64,000 nt of DNA from Streptomyces albicerus (lineage in GTDB: Bacteria > Actinomycetota > Actinomycetes > Streptomycetales > Streptomycetaceae): NCBI RefSeq assembly GCF_008905045.1, contig NZ_VWMY01000016.1, positions 124,001-188,000 on the forward strand, written 5' to 3'. This document shows positions 25,883 through 34,808 of this stretch, one piece after another (within the stretch, counting starts at the first letter, position 1; each line of letters begins with the position of its first letter). The notes beneath the pieces were generated by a model. That model ran no database searches. It worked only from the letters and a program-made list of their open reading frames with translations, and was not told the origin of the DNA. The position numbers and the translations under genes are program-made.

Positions 25883-26890
25883 ATGCCCGCCCCGCGCGCA
25901 CCCAGACCCCACCAAACGCTGCCCGACGGTCCCAGCACGCCCGCGGTCATCTCTGCGGACGTGACGCTGGCGCATGCCGTCGAGCAGACGATCACTCTCT
26001 GGACTGACATGACTTCGCAGGGACAGATGTCCCCACAGACCAGCCGTTCCTTCGGGCAACTGCTGGAGCGCTACCAGCGCTATGCACAGGCCCGTGGGAT
26101 TCTCCTCGTCGACGAGGTCACCGTCGACTTCGCAGAGGACTTCATTTTCGCCCAGGGACGCACCCGGCACGGGCTGATCGGTGAATCGGCCACCGCGACC
26201 CTGCACCAGCGCCGTGCCGTCCTGCGCTCCTTCTACCGGAGCCTGCGCGAGCTGGGCCTCACCGACACCGACCCCACCCGGGACATCGGCTTGCCCGAGC
26301 GCACCAGGACCCTGGTCCGCCCTCTGGACGAGGACGAAGCCATCGCCCTGCGGCACGCCGCAGAGTATGTGAGCAGGCCCAGCCGGCACGCCGCAGCAGC
26401 AGCCCTGGCCCTCTCGGGCGGGCACACCGGCGAGATCGGTCACACCCGCGTCCGTGACCTCGACGAGGACGCCGCGGCCGTCTGGATGCACGGCTCCACC
26501 CGGACCGATCCACGGTGGTGCCCTCTCGACCCGTGGGCGCTGCGCGTGCTCCAGGCGAGGGCCGCCTTCGTCAGCCGACAGCAGCGCATCCGGGAGACGG
26601 CACCGAACGCTCGGCTCGCCGTCTCCTCGGCCCCCGCCCCGGACGAACAACTACAGGCCCGGGCCTGTGTCGCGCTCTCCGACCTCATCCGCCGCATCGG
26701 CCTGAGTGCCGACCCACGCGTCAAACCGGCCTCGCTGACCGCATACGCCGCTGTACGGATCTTCGATGAAACCGGAAAGATCGAGACCGTCGCACGCGGA
26801 CTAGGACTGCGCTCCCTGGACAGAGCCGCCGACCTCGTGGGCTACGACTGGGCGCACCGTGCGCCGGAGAGGCAGGTCGGCGGTGCCTGA
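25883..26890 (+). CDS. tyrosine-recombinase-like protein lacking catalytic residues
   Basis: 335 residues with the layout of a phage-type integrase. A SAM-like arm/core-binding domain (about 45-135; QTSRSFGQLLERYQRYAQ) precedes an alpha-helical catalytic-like domain (about 145-330). The expected Arg I context (TGLRxSEL) reads GGHTGEIGHT, the HxxR box reads SLTAYAAV, and the final Tyr region reads GYDWAHR. The R-H-R-Y set is therefore not intact, and recombination activity is doubtful. ATG 25883 follows GGGAGGT. It overlaps the next gene by eight bases, implying joint function. It may be a DNA-binding subunit for the DDE-like protein. Confidence 0.65.
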   Translation: MPAPRAPRPHQTLPDGPSTPAVISADVTLAHAVEQTITLWTDMTSQGQMSPQTSRSFGQLLERYQRYAQARGILLVDEVTVDFAEDFIFAQGRTRHGLIGESATATLHQRRAVLRSFYRSLRELGLTDTDPTRDIGLPERTRTLVRPLDEDEAIALRHAAEYVSRPSRHAAAAALALSGGHTGEIGHTRVRDLDEDAAAVWMHGSTRTDPRWCPLDPWALRVLQARAAFVSRQQRIRETAPNARLAVSSAPAPDEQLQARACVALSDLIRRIGLSADPRVKPASLTAYAAVRIFDETGKIETVARGLGLRSLDRAADLVGYDWAHRAPERQVGGA

Positions 26891-28313
26891 GGACATCTTC
26901 GGAGACGCCGTCCCACCGGCCCGACGCGCGCCACGCAAGCGGGCCTTCACCGACAGGGACCGCCGCACCCTCCATGAGCGCCTCGTCGACTGCGCGCACA
27001 ACCCCGATCTCTACGAGCTGGCCGAGACGCTCCCGCCACCCGGCAGGACCGGCAGGCCCCGCGACTACCCCGATGTCGCGTTCCTGTTCTTCCTGGCAGC
27101 CCGCAGCGTGCTGGCCTCCGCCCGCCGCGCCGCCGCGCACCTCGAAGACCCGGAGGTGTGGGCCATCTTGAAGGCCGGGGTACGGGCAGAGCTCGGGGCC
27201 GTGGCCGCCGCCGGCTTCCCCGAAACGGGACCGACCCGGTCCCAGTGGCTCCGTGCCCAGCAACGGCTACGCGAGTATTCGCACGACCTGTGGGACACGT
27301 ACCGGGTGCTGGCCCTCGATCAGGCACTTGAGCAAGGGATCTTCCCCGAAAACGAGGCCCGATCCTGGAGCAGACCACAGCGACACCAGCTGATAGCCGC
27401 TGACGGAACCGTCCTCAAATCCCCGACCCTGGCCCGGGCCGACCAAAGCGTGGACATGACGACCGGCGAAATCCGATATCACCGTGTCGACCCCGCCTCG
27501 GTCCCTCAGACGGAAGGCGGCGGAACCGAGGTCTACGGCCCGAAATACGTCTTCTTCTCCGCCCGAAAAGACGAGAACTACCTGTCACGAGTCTTTCTGG
27601 ACTCGCGCTACGTACCCCACCTTCACCCGGGCGGAGAGGCCGCCGTCGCCGTCGAAGGCGTCATCGACATCATGTCCGCGGCGCCCGGCTGCATGGGAGT
27701 CCTGTACGACGGCGCGTTCCGCGGCATACACCGCGATGCCATTGCCCGATACGGCGGCCTCGTCATCAACAAACAGCACAAGGGAAACGAACCACAATTC
27801 TATGAATCACTGCGCCCCGGTCGTTGCATCCACGAACTGTGGGCGGCCGACGGACGTATCGCTGAGAAAGTCCACTTCGCCGACGGCACCGCGGAACTCG
27901 TCCCCGTTCCCATCAAGCGACTGGAGCGACGCGGAATCCAGACGTTCCGCTGGTATCACCTCCTGGCCATTCCCTGCCGCCACGGCGTCCACGAACACAG
28001 AGTCGCTGTCGGGACGACGAGCCGAAAGGGCGAGCGGCCACCCGGCGAAAGTGACGAGGAACGCGGCTTCCACCGTGCCGAGCATCTGCAACAGATACCG
28101 GAGCTCACCCGCACCCATCAGCTTGTTTACCCCTACCGAAGCGACGCCGAGTCGGGCCACTCACAACTCGACGCCTCCCTGTGGAACGGACGCCTCATCT
28201 CCTACGGAGTCGAAGCCCAGCAACTCCTGACCCTCGGCTTCGTCCTCGCCCAGAACTCGACCAGCCGCGCACTGTATGAGGAGGCGGCACTCATGTTCAG
28301 CCACACGGCCTGA
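26883..28313 (+). CDS. DDE-transposase-like protein
   Basis: 476 residues starting at GTG 26883, which overlaps the end of the recombinase-like gene. Three acidic residues lie in transposase-like contexts: Asp174 (IAADGT), Asp276 (VLYDGAF) and Glu423 (DAESGHSQLD), with spacing consistent with an RNase H-fold DDE enzyme carrying an insertion. The N-terminus (about 20-110) is helical and likely binds DNA. No terminal inverted repeats were found beside it, so it is not an obvious simple insertion sequence. A tRNA gene follows 208 bp downstream. It could be a domesticated or multi-gene transposition protein. Confidence 0.6.
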   Translation: MPEDIFGDAVPPARRAPRKRAFTDRDRRTLHERLVDCAHNPDLYELAETLPPPGRTGRPRDYPDVAFLFFLAARSVLASARRAAAHLEDPEVWAILKAGVRAELGAVAAAGFPETGPTRSQWLRAQQRLREYSHDLWDTYRVLALDQALEQGIFPENEARSWSRPQRHQLIAADGTVLKSPTLARADQSVDMTTGEIRYHRVDPASVPQTEGGGTEVYGPKYVFFSARKDENYLSRVFLDSRYVPHLHPGGEAAVAVEGVIDIMSAAPGCMGVLYDGAFRGIHRDAIARYGGLVINKQHKGNEPQFYESLRPGRCIHELWAADGRIAEKVHFADGTAELVPVPIKRLERRGIQTFRWYHLLAIPCRHGVHEHRVAVGTTSRKGERPPGESDEERGFHRAEHLQQIPELTRTHQLVYPYRSDAESGHSQLDASLWNGRLISYGVEAQQLLTLGFVLAQNSTSRALYEEAALMFSHTA

Positions 28314-28521
28314 CCATCCCCTCCGCTCCGAGACACCAGCGCCCGTCCGAGCCTCGATCCGGTACCCTGTGGATCGAGCGCCCCGGCGGGCGCTGCGGCG
28401 TGTCATGCGGGCTCCGCCCACCTCCTCGCCGCAGTTACTGCCTCAGGTCGCTCAGGGCTTGACCGAGAGACCTGGACACGACTCGTACACCGAGTTCCGC
28501 GCAAGGTTTCGCACAAGCCCC

Positions 28522-28594
28522 GCCTTCGTAGCTCAGGGGATAGAGCACCGCTCTCCTAAAGCGGGTGTCGCAGGTTCGAATCCTGCCGGGGGCA
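28522..28594 (+). tRNA. tRNA-Arg (anticodon CCU)
   Basis: A complete 73-base cloverleaf. The acceptor strand GCCTTCG pairs with CGGGGGC through two G-U wobbles; the D-stem is GCTC/GAGC, the anticodon stem CCGCT/AGCGG with loop CTCCTAA, and the T-arm GCAGG-TTCGAAT-CCTGC. CCA is not encoded. tRNA-Arg genes are common attachment sites, but no second copy of its 3' half was found in the window. Confidence 0.93.
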
Positions 28595-28601
28595 CAACGC
28601 A

Positions 28602-28778
28602 TTAGCCGCTGACCTGCGGTTTCTCGCCCAGGGAGGCGTTCCACTCGGCCTCGGACTCATCGTCCGGGGCCGTTTGCGTGAGCGGGAGGACGTCACCGTC
28701 ACGGTGGGCCGAAGGCTCGGCCGAGCCGAGTTGGGGCGACAGGCCATAGACACCTGGCACCCACACGTATTCCGGCAT
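28602..28778 (-). CDS. small acidic protein coupled to the DUF234-type ATPase
   Basis: 58 residues (MPEYVWVPGVYGLSPQ...), acidic and with good third-position G/C bias. Its ATG is two bases after the ATPase stop on the same strand, suggesting translational coupling, though no ribosome site is visible. It ends eight bases from the tRNA gene on the other strand. No family is recognised; it might be a chance frame. Confidence 0.4.
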   Translation of the reverse strand: MPEYVWVPGVYGLSPQLGSAEPSAHRDGDVLPLTQTAPDDESEAEWNASLGEKPQVSG

Positions 28779-28780
28779 GC

Positions 28781-30199
28781 TCAGGAGGACCACGCCGCGA
28801 GGAGTTCCGCCGGTCCGTACGCAGCGTCGAGCCCCGCACAGTCGGTCCCGCTGCGTGAGACAGCGATCACCGGCACGGGAGCAGTCGTGAGCGCGGCGCG
28901 GTGTCGGTGCAGCGCCGCGAGATCGTGCCGGTCGAAAGGGGAGTTCTCCAGCCACTTCACCGAGCCGACGAACAACAGTTCCTTGGCGATCGGCGCGCGG
29001 TCCACTCCCACGACGTCGATCTCCACATCGTTGGTACGGGTCCAGTAACCGCCGATGGCGGGGGCAGCGGGGAGGTTCGCGTCGGGCAGCAGCCGTGCCA
29101 GCGCCTCGCGCACCAGAGGTTCAACGGCCCTGCCACGCCAGCTGGTCCAGTTTTCGCGGATGCGCCGCAGTGTCAGGTCACCCCGGCCCCGCTCGATCTC
29201 CTGCATCGCCGGACCCAGGAGCTTCAGCCAGAAGCGGAGGTATGGATCCGCGACCCGGTAGCGGCGATCCTTCGAGGGCCGCGTGGACACGGGCAGCTCC
29301 GCCGCGATCACCCGCTTGTCCGCGAGGATCCCCAGCGACCGCTGGAGCGGGGTCGCCCCGATCCCGCCGGCGGCGCGGGCAATGTTGGAGAACGTCCGCT
29401 CACCGCTGCCGATCGCCGAGAGGACGGTGCGGGCTTGGACCTGCTGGGGGAACTCTGCAGCAAGCGAGCGCTCCGCCGACACCAGCAAGGCCGAAACCGG
29501 ATCGCTGAGCGCCGCCTGCAGGAACTCCCACATCCCAGCGCCGTGCGTCCACTCTGCACAGATCAGAGGCAGTCCACCGGTGATCAAGGACGCATCGAAG
29601 GCCGAGGCGGGATCGAGGCCGAGCATCTCGCCCACCTCCGCCGGGTTGAGCGGACCCAGCACCATCTCCCGTCCGCGCTGGTGGAACGGGCGTCCATAGC
29701 TGTTCAACGACTCCATCATCGACAGGTCGGAACCGATGAGAACCAGCAGAACCGGCTTCTTCTCAAGCACTCGGTCCCAGGCCCGCTGAAGCATGCCCTC
29801 GAAGGCGCCCTCCGCGTCCATCAAATAGGGCACCTCGTCCATGACCACCACGCTCGCCCGGTCGTACGGCAGTGCCGCCGCCAGTACGTCGAAGGCGGCA
29901 TCCCAACTCGCCGGGCGGGCCGCGGACAGCAGATTCGCCAGCGGAAGGCTGGACGACTGCGCATCCTGGCTGAGCCGCTCCAGGTCCGCCCCGTGCGACG
30001 CCTCCGTGGCGGCATAGAAGAGGAACGGCGCTCCGGACCTCTCGGCGAACCGCTCCACCAATCGCGACTTACCCACCCGGCGGCGCCCTCGAAGCATCAC
30101 GCACCGCCCGGGCCGCTCCCCACCGATGCCCGCCGTCACCTTGCCCAGCTCGCGATCCAGCGTCTCGAGCTCGTGCCGCCTGCCCACGAAATCTGCCAT
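28781..30199 (-). CDS. P-loop ATPase with C-terminal DUF234 nuclease-like domain
   Basis: 472 residues. The N-terminal AAA-type ATPase has Walker A GRRRVGKS (about 37-44) and Walker B VVVMDEVPYL. The sensor region (IGSDLSMMESL) and a winged-helix segment (about 265-320) follow. The C-terminal DUF234 domain carries DVEIDVVGVD and LLFVGSVKW, a PD-(D/E)xK-like arrangement. Family members are widespread in archaea and mobile DNA, with no firm function. ATG 30199 begins right after a palindromic A/T-rich region. It may act in defence or toxin-like control, possibly autoregulated. Confidence 0.85.
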   Translation of the reverse strand: MADFVGRRHELETLDRELGKVTAGIGGERPGRCVMLRGRRRVGKSRLVERFAERSGAPFLFYAATEASHGADLERLSQDAQSSSLPLANLLSAARPASWDAAFDVLAAALPYDRASVVVMDEVPYLMDAEGAFEGMLQRAWDRVLEKKPVLLVLIGSDLSMMESLNSYGRPFHQRGREMVLGPLNPAEVGEMLGLDPASAFDASLITGGLPLICAEWTHGAGMWEFLQAALSDPVSALLVSAERSLAAEFPQQVQARTVLSAIGSGERTFSNIARAAGGIGATPLQRSLGILADKRVIAAELPVSTRPSKDRRYRVADPYLRFWLKLLGPAMQEIERGRGDLTLRRIRENWTSWRGRAVEPLVREALARLLPDANLPAAPAIGGYWTRTNDVEIDVVGVDRAPIAKELLFVGSVKWLENSPFDRHDLAALHRHRAALTTAPVPVIAVSRSGTDCAGLDAAYGPAELLAAWSS

Positions 30200-30234
30200 G
30201 TCACCGCTCCCCGATGCCGCCTAATGCCACAGAT

Positions 30235-30267
30235 ACTAACATCACAGTTAGCAACATTGCTGTTAGT
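30235..30267. promoter_or_regulatory. imperfect inverted repeat upstream of the DUF234-type ATPase
   Basis: Arms ACTAACATCACAG and CATTGCTGTTAGT around TTAGCAA, in an unusually A/T-rich patch 36 bp before the start. It is a good candidate operator or promoter core. Confidence 0.45.
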
Positions 30268-30313
30268 GACAGGATGGGCTTGCGCGGCCGGGGCGACAAC
30301 CCGCACGGCCGTC

Positions 30314-32029
30314 TCAGTCCCGCGCCGCCCCGGCCAGGGACAGGTCCCAGTACGCGGCGTACCGGCCGGCGCGCCGCAGCAGCTCCTCGTGGCTGCCCTG
30401 TTCGACCACCCGCCCGGCGTCCAGGAAGGTGACGCGGTCGGCCCGGCGCACGGTCCCCATGCGGTGCGCCACCAGCACCACGGTCCGGCCCGCCATCAGC
30501 TCCTCGATGCCGGCGTGCACGGCCGCCTCGTTCACCGGGTCCAGGGCCGAAGTGACCTCGTCGAGCAGCACGATCGGCGCGTCCTTCAGCAGCGCGCGGG
30601 CGATGGAGACGCGCTGCCGCTCGCCGCCCGACAGCAGCGCCCCGCCCTCGCCCACGTCCGTCGACCAGCCGCTGGGCAGCCTCTCGATCACCTCGTCGAG
30701 ACGGGCCGCGGCAGCCGCGGCCCGTACCTCGGCGTCGGTGGCGTCCGGGCGGCCGAGGCGCACGTTCTCCTCGATCGTGCCGTCGAAGAGATAGACGTCC
30801 TGGAAGACGATGGCGATCCGCGCCATCAGCGCCGCGGTGTCCATCTCCCGTACGTCCACGCCGCCGATCCGCACCGCGCCCGCGTCGACGTCGTAGAAGC
30901 GGGCGAGTAGCTGCAGCAGCGTCGTCTTGCCTGCGCCCGACGGCCCGACGACGGCGAGCCGCCGGCCCTCGGGTACGGACAGCGTCACTCCGTCGGCGAC
31001 CGCGCGGTCTCCATGCCGGAAGGTGACGGCGTCGAACACGACGTCGTGACCGGCCGGTTCGCGCGGCGCGCAAGGCTCCGGCAGCGGCTTGGTGTTCAGG
31101 ACGTCGTCGAGGCGGGTGAGTTCGGCGCGGGCGGCGCGGATGCCGCCACTCATCTCGGCGAGGGACAGCAGCGGGTCGGCGCAGCGGGCAGCGAGCACCA
31201 GGACTGCAAGCACCTCGGCCGGGCCGATGTCCCCGCCGAGGGCGAGGTACGCACCGAGCGCGAACAGCGCGGTGAACACCGCCTGCACGGTGACCGCAAG
31301 ACCCAGCACACCTGGCAGCGCCGAAATAGTGGAGCGACGCGAGGCGCGGCGCAGTTCCTTCAGGGAGTCGTCCAGCAAACCGAATCGCTCGCCGGTGCGG
31401 CCGCCGGCGCGCAGCACCGGCTGGGCCTGGAGGTACTCGATGACGCGGCCGGTAGCCGCGCGCTCGCGTTCCACGCGCTCCGCGTCGGTCGCCGTCGTCG
31501 CGCGGGCCGTACGCACCTGGACCGCGGCTACCAACGGCACAGCGGCCAGGCCGGCAAGCCCCAGCTGCCAGTTGAAGGCGAGCATCACGGCGACGATCGT
31601 CAGCGGCGTCACACAGGCGGAGACAAACGGCGCCAACAGGTGCGCGATCACGCTCATCGCCTGCAACACGCCCTGGCTGGCGAGGACGGACACCTCGCCG
31701 GTGCGGCCGGGTTGATACCAGCCGATGGGCAACCGGGCGAGGTGTTCGCCGAGGCGCTCGTACATGCCGTGCAGCATCGTCGTGCCCACGCGGAAACCGG
31801 AGCGGTCGCTGATGTACCGCAGCACCGCATAGACCGCCACCGCCGCGCCGAAGGCGGCCAGCCAGGGCCGGGCGTCCTCGGGTGTGCTGCCGAAGAGGGC
31901 GCGCAGCACGGGTACCAGCAGGGCGTACGACAGTCCCTCGGCGAGGGCGGTCGCCGTCATCAGGGCGACGGTGCGGCGCACCGGCCCGGCGTACTCGTGG
32001 CCGAGCACACGCAGCAGTGTGCTGATCAT
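30314..32029 (-). CDS. ABC transporter half, fused permease-ATPase (IrtB/YbtQ-like)
   Basis: 571 residues. Six membrane helices (about 20-300) precede an ATPase domain with Walker A GPSGAGKT, signature LSGGERQR and Walker B IVLLDEVTSAL. It overlaps its partner by four bases (ATGA), so the two likely form a heterodimer. With the divergent AraC regulator the set resembles YbtPQ-YbtA and IrtAB, which import iron-siderophore complexes despite exporter-like folds. Siderophore import is the best guess; drug or peptide export is the alternative. Confidence 0.85.
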   Translation of the reverse strand: MISTLLRVLGHEYAGPVRRTVALMTATALAEGLSYALLVPVLRALFGSTPEDARPWLAAFGAAVAVYAVLRYISDRSGFRVGTTMLHGMYERLGEHLARLPIGWYQPGRTGEVSVLASQGVLQAMSVIAHLLAPFVSACVTPLTIVAVMLAFNWQLGLAGLAAVPLVAAVQVRTARATTATDAERVERERAATGRVIEYLQAQPVLRAGGRTGERFGLLDDSLKELRRASRRSTISALPGVLGLAVTVQAVFTALFALGAYLALGGDIGPAEVLAVLVLAARCADPLLSLAEMSGGIRAARAELTRLDDVLNTKPLPEPCAPREPAGHDVVFDAVTFRHGDRAVADGVTLSVPEGRRLAVVGPSGAGKTTLLQLLARFYDVDAGAVRIGGVDVREMDTAALMARIAIVFQDVYLFDGTIEENVRLGRPDATDAEVRAAAAAARLDEVIERLPSGWSTDVGEGGALLSGGERQRVSIARALLKDAPIVLLDEVTSALDPVNEAAVHAGIEELMAGRTVVLVAHRMGTVRRADRVTFLDAGRVVEQGSHEELLRRAGRYAAYWDLSLAGAARD

Positions 32030-33831
32030 CGGGCCTCTTCCCCTTTCATGGCACCGGCTTCCACGGGACCGGCTTCCATGGCACCGGCGTGGATCTTCCA
32101 GAATTCGGCGAATGCGCCGTTCAGCGCGAGGAGTTCCGCGGTCGTGCCCCGCTCCACGATCTCGCCGTCGCGCAGCATCACGACGGTGTCGGCGTCGGCG
32201 ATCGTCTCCAGGCGGTGGGCGATGACCAGCGTCGTCCGCTTCTCCCGGGTCTGCGCAAGCACATCGCGCACCGCCTGCTCGGTCTGCGGGTCGGCGAAGG
32301 CGGTGGCCTCGTCGAGGACCAGGACGGGGGCGTCCGCGAGCAGGGCACGGGCGATCGAGACGCGCTGCGCCTCGCCGCCGGAGAGGCGGGCGTCCTCGCC
32401 GATCACCGAGTCGTAGCCGCGGGGCAGTTCGAGAATGCGGTCGTGGATGCTCGCCCGGCGGGCGGCGCGGACAACGGCGTCGCGGTCGGCGTGCGGGACG
32501 GCGAGGGCGATGTTGTCCGCGACCGAGGCACGCAGCAGCCGGACGTCCTGGAAGACGAAGGACACCCGCCGGTACAGCTCCTGGCTGCCCACCTCACGCA
32601 GGTCGACGCCGCCGAGGAGCACGGAGCCGTGCGTCGGGTCGTAGAACCGCGGCAGCAGCTGCACCAGCGTGGACTTGCCGCTGCCGGACGGCCCGACCAC
32701 GGCCGTGATCGTCCCCGGCTCCAGCACCAGGTCGATACCGCGCAGCACCTCGCGCCCGGCCGCGGCACCCTCGTACCCGAAGCGGACGTCCCGCAGCTCC
32801 ACCCGGTGTCCCTCGGGCGCCACCGGCCGTACGGGCTCGGGCAGCGACGGCTCGGCGAGTACGTTCCGGATGCGACCGACGGCGCGCCGCGCGGCCTGCA
32901 GGTCGTCGAAGCCGTGCCCGAGCGCGGCCACGGGCGCGGTCAGCCCGAGGCCGAGGAGCAGGAAAGGCAGCAGGTCCGCCGGGGCGAGCCCGCCCCCGGT
33001 GATCCGGTACGCGCCGCCGACCAGCACCGCCAGCAGCACGAACGGCGGCGACAGCGCCACCTGCATCCCGGCGGCGACCCCGGAAAGACCGCGCACCATC
33101 CGGTAGAAGCTCCGGGTGAAGTCGCCCACCGCGGTACGGAACTTGCCGTGCGCCCGCTCCGACCCGCCGAACGCCTTCACCACCGCGATGCCCTGCACGA
33201 ACTCGACCACCGACGCCGAGATCCGCCCCATCGCGGCGTCGAACTCCTTCTGCTCGCGCAGCCGCGTAGGGGTCATCATCAGCGGCACCAGCGCGACCGC
33301 CAGCAGCACGGGGATCAGCGTGATCAGCGTCAGCCGCCAGTCCACGGTGAGGAGGTAGCCGAGCGAGACCGGCGGCACCACGAAGGCGGAGACCAGCTCG
33401 CCCGGCGTGTGCGCGATGAGCGGGTGCACGGCGCTGACGTCCTCACCCACCAGCTTCGCCAGCTCCCCGTTGCGCCGCCGCGCCAGCCAGCCGATCGGCA
33501 CCCGCCCGAGCCGCGCGGCGAGTTGCCGGCGCAGTGACAGCTGCACCCGGGTGTCGAGGAGGTGTCCGACGCCGGACGAGGCGGCCGTGAACAGCAGCCG
33601 TACGAGCAGCCCTGCCGCGCCCGCGAGCACGACGTTGCGCACGTGCCCGTCGTCGGCCGGCCCCGGCGCCAGCAGCGTACGGCCGAGCTCGACGACCGCG
33701 AACAGCGGCGCCAGGCCGGCGACAGCGCCGATGACCTGCAGGACGACGACGACGGCGAAGCCGCCCGCGTACGGGCGCAACAGACGGGCCACGCCCGGTG
33801 GTGGCGGCGCGGTGGTTCCGGTGGAAGTCAT
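32026..33831 (-). CDS. ABC transporter half, fused permease-ATPase (IrtA/YbtP-like)
   Basis: 601 residues starting at ATG 33831 (MTSTGTTAPPPPG) with AGGTGA upstream; the longer frame up to 34551 runs antisense through the AraC gene and is not real. Six membrane helices are followed by an ATPase domain with GPSGSGKST, LSGGEAQR and VLVLDEATAF. It is first in a two-gene operon and overlaps the second gene by four bases. No siderophore-binding interaction domain of the IrtA type is fused to its N-terminus. Confidence 0.87.
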   Translation of the reverse strand: MTSTGTTAPPPPGVARLLRPYAGGFAVVVVLQVIGAVAGLAPLFAVVELGRTLLAPGPADDGHVRNVVLAGAAGLLVRLLFTAASSGVGHLLDTRVQLSLRRQLAARLGRVPIGWLARRRNGELAKLVGEDVSAVHPLIAHTPGELVSAFVVPPVSLGYLLTVDWRLTLITLIPVLLAVALVPLMMTPTRLREQKEFDAAMGRISASVVEFVQGIAVVKAFGGSERAHGKFRTAVGDFTRSFYRMVRGLSGVAAGMQVALSPPFVLLAVLVGGAYRITGGGLAPADLLPFLLLGLGLTAPVAALGHGFDDLQAARRAVGRIRNVLAEPSLPEPVRPVAPEGHRVELRDVRFGYEGAAAGREVLRGIDLVLEPGTITAVVGPSGSGKSTLVQLLPRFYDPTHGSVLLGGVDLREVGSQELYRRVSFVFQDVRLLRASVADNIALAVPHADRDAVVRAARRASIHDRILELPRGYDSVIGEDARLSGGEAQRVSIARALLADAPVLVLDEATAFADPQTEQAVRDVLAQTREKRTTLVIAHRLETIADADTVVMLRDGEIVERGTTAELLALNGAFAEFWKIHAGAMEAGPVEAGAMKGEEAR

Positions 33832-33907
33832 GCGCTCACCTTCGCCGCGGCCGCGGCCCGCTGGATTGAAGAAATGTTCCGTCCGGGCGGGCCCGTAGCA
33901 TGGACAC

Positions 33908-34768
33908 ATGTCAACTGCCGTGCGCCAGCGCGTCGCTGCCCCCGTGTGGCAGGTCACGCGCCCGGCCCGGCCCAGCCGCGTACCCGGCGTCGTCCTGGCG
34001 GGGCTGCGCGACCGCGGCCCGGCTCCGGTCGACCACCGGCTCGACCCGCACCCCGTGCTGACGCTGGCGCTGGCCTGCGGTGAGGCGGCGCTCGGCATCG
34101 ACGAGTCGACGGGGCGGCAGCACCGCGGCAGCCTCGTCACCGGGCTCGGGTTCGGTGTCGGCGGTGCGGCGCGGGTGCGGGCCGCGAACGTCGAGTGGAT
34201 GCAGGTGCGCCTGTCCCCCGCCATCGCGCGCGCCGTGCTGAGCGTGAACCCTGCTGAGCTGGAGAGCTCCGTGGTGGCCGTGGACGACCTGTGGGGAGAG
34301 CGGCCGGCGGCCCGGCTGCGCGAGCAGCTGGCCCAGGCCGCCTCGTGGGAGGAACGCTTCGCGCTCGTCGAAGCGTTCCTCGCCCGGCTGTCCGCCGCGG
34401 GGCCCGCCATCGAGCCGGAGCTGGCCTGGGCCTGGGACCGTATCGTCGCCGGGCACGGCCAGGTGCGGGTCGAGGGGCTGGCCGACGAGCTGGGCTGGAG
34501 CCGCAAGCGCCTGTGGTCCCGCTTCCACGCGCAGCTCGGCCTGCCGCCCAAACGCGCCGTGAAGCTCGTCCGCTACGACTGGGCCGCCACCCGCCTGGCC
34601 GGGGGCCAGGAGGCGGCCAGGGTCGCGGCCGACTGCGGCTACGCCGACCAGTCGCATCTGCACCGGGACGTCGTGGCGTTCACCGGTGTGACCCCCGCAA
34701 CCATGGCCGGCCAGTCGCTCATCGCGACGGCCGACATGGCGTGGGTGGACCACGTGCCACGCCTCTAG
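33908..34768 (+). CDS. AraC-family transcriptional regulator
   Basis: 286 residues. An N-terminal sensor-like domain (about 1-150) precedes two helix-turn-helix units at about 180-275 (VRVEGLADELGWSRKRLWSRFHAQ and ARVAADCGYADQSHLHRDVVAFTGVTPAT), the AraC signature. It is divergent from the ABC pair with only 76 bp between starts, so it very likely controls them. The effector may be a ferric siderophore, as for YbtA. Confidence 0.9.
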   Translation: MSTAVRQRVAAPVWQVTRPARPSRVPGVVLAGLRDRGPAPVDHRLDPHPVLTLALACGEAALGIDESTGRQHRGSLVTGLGFGVGGAARVRAANVEWMQVRLSPAIARAVLSVNPAELESSVVAVDDLWGERPAARLREQLAQAASWEERFALVEAFLARLSAAGPAIEPELAWAWDRIVAGHGQVRVEGLADELGWSRKRLWSRFHAQLGLPPKRAVKLVRYDWAATRLAGGQEAARVAADCGYADQSHLHRDVVAFTGVTPATMAGQSLIATADMAWVDHVPRL

Positions 34769-34797
34769 GCCCTGTCTCCCCGAGACAGGACCTAGGC
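34767..34797 (+). terminator. hairpin overlapping the AraC gene stop
   Basis: A stem of about 14 bp with one mismatch (left arm from 34767, right arm to 34797) and a CCC loop. It includes the TAG stop. Confidence 0.65.
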
Positions 34798-34808
34798 ACG
34801 AGGGGGCA

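Noticed and set aside
25883..26890. Active phage integrase
   Set aside because: Overall shape fits, but Arg, His-x-x-Arg and Tyr positions are not conserved.
28595..28780. Attachment-site duplicate or integrase remnant next to tRNA-Arg
   Set aside because: No repeated copy of the tRNA 3' half was found, and the WHPHVFRH-like string on the + strand is antisense to the small protein frame.
32026..34551. 841-residue version of the ABC transporter subunit
   Set aside because: The extra 240 residues run antisense through the AraC regulator; ATG 33831 has a ribosome site.
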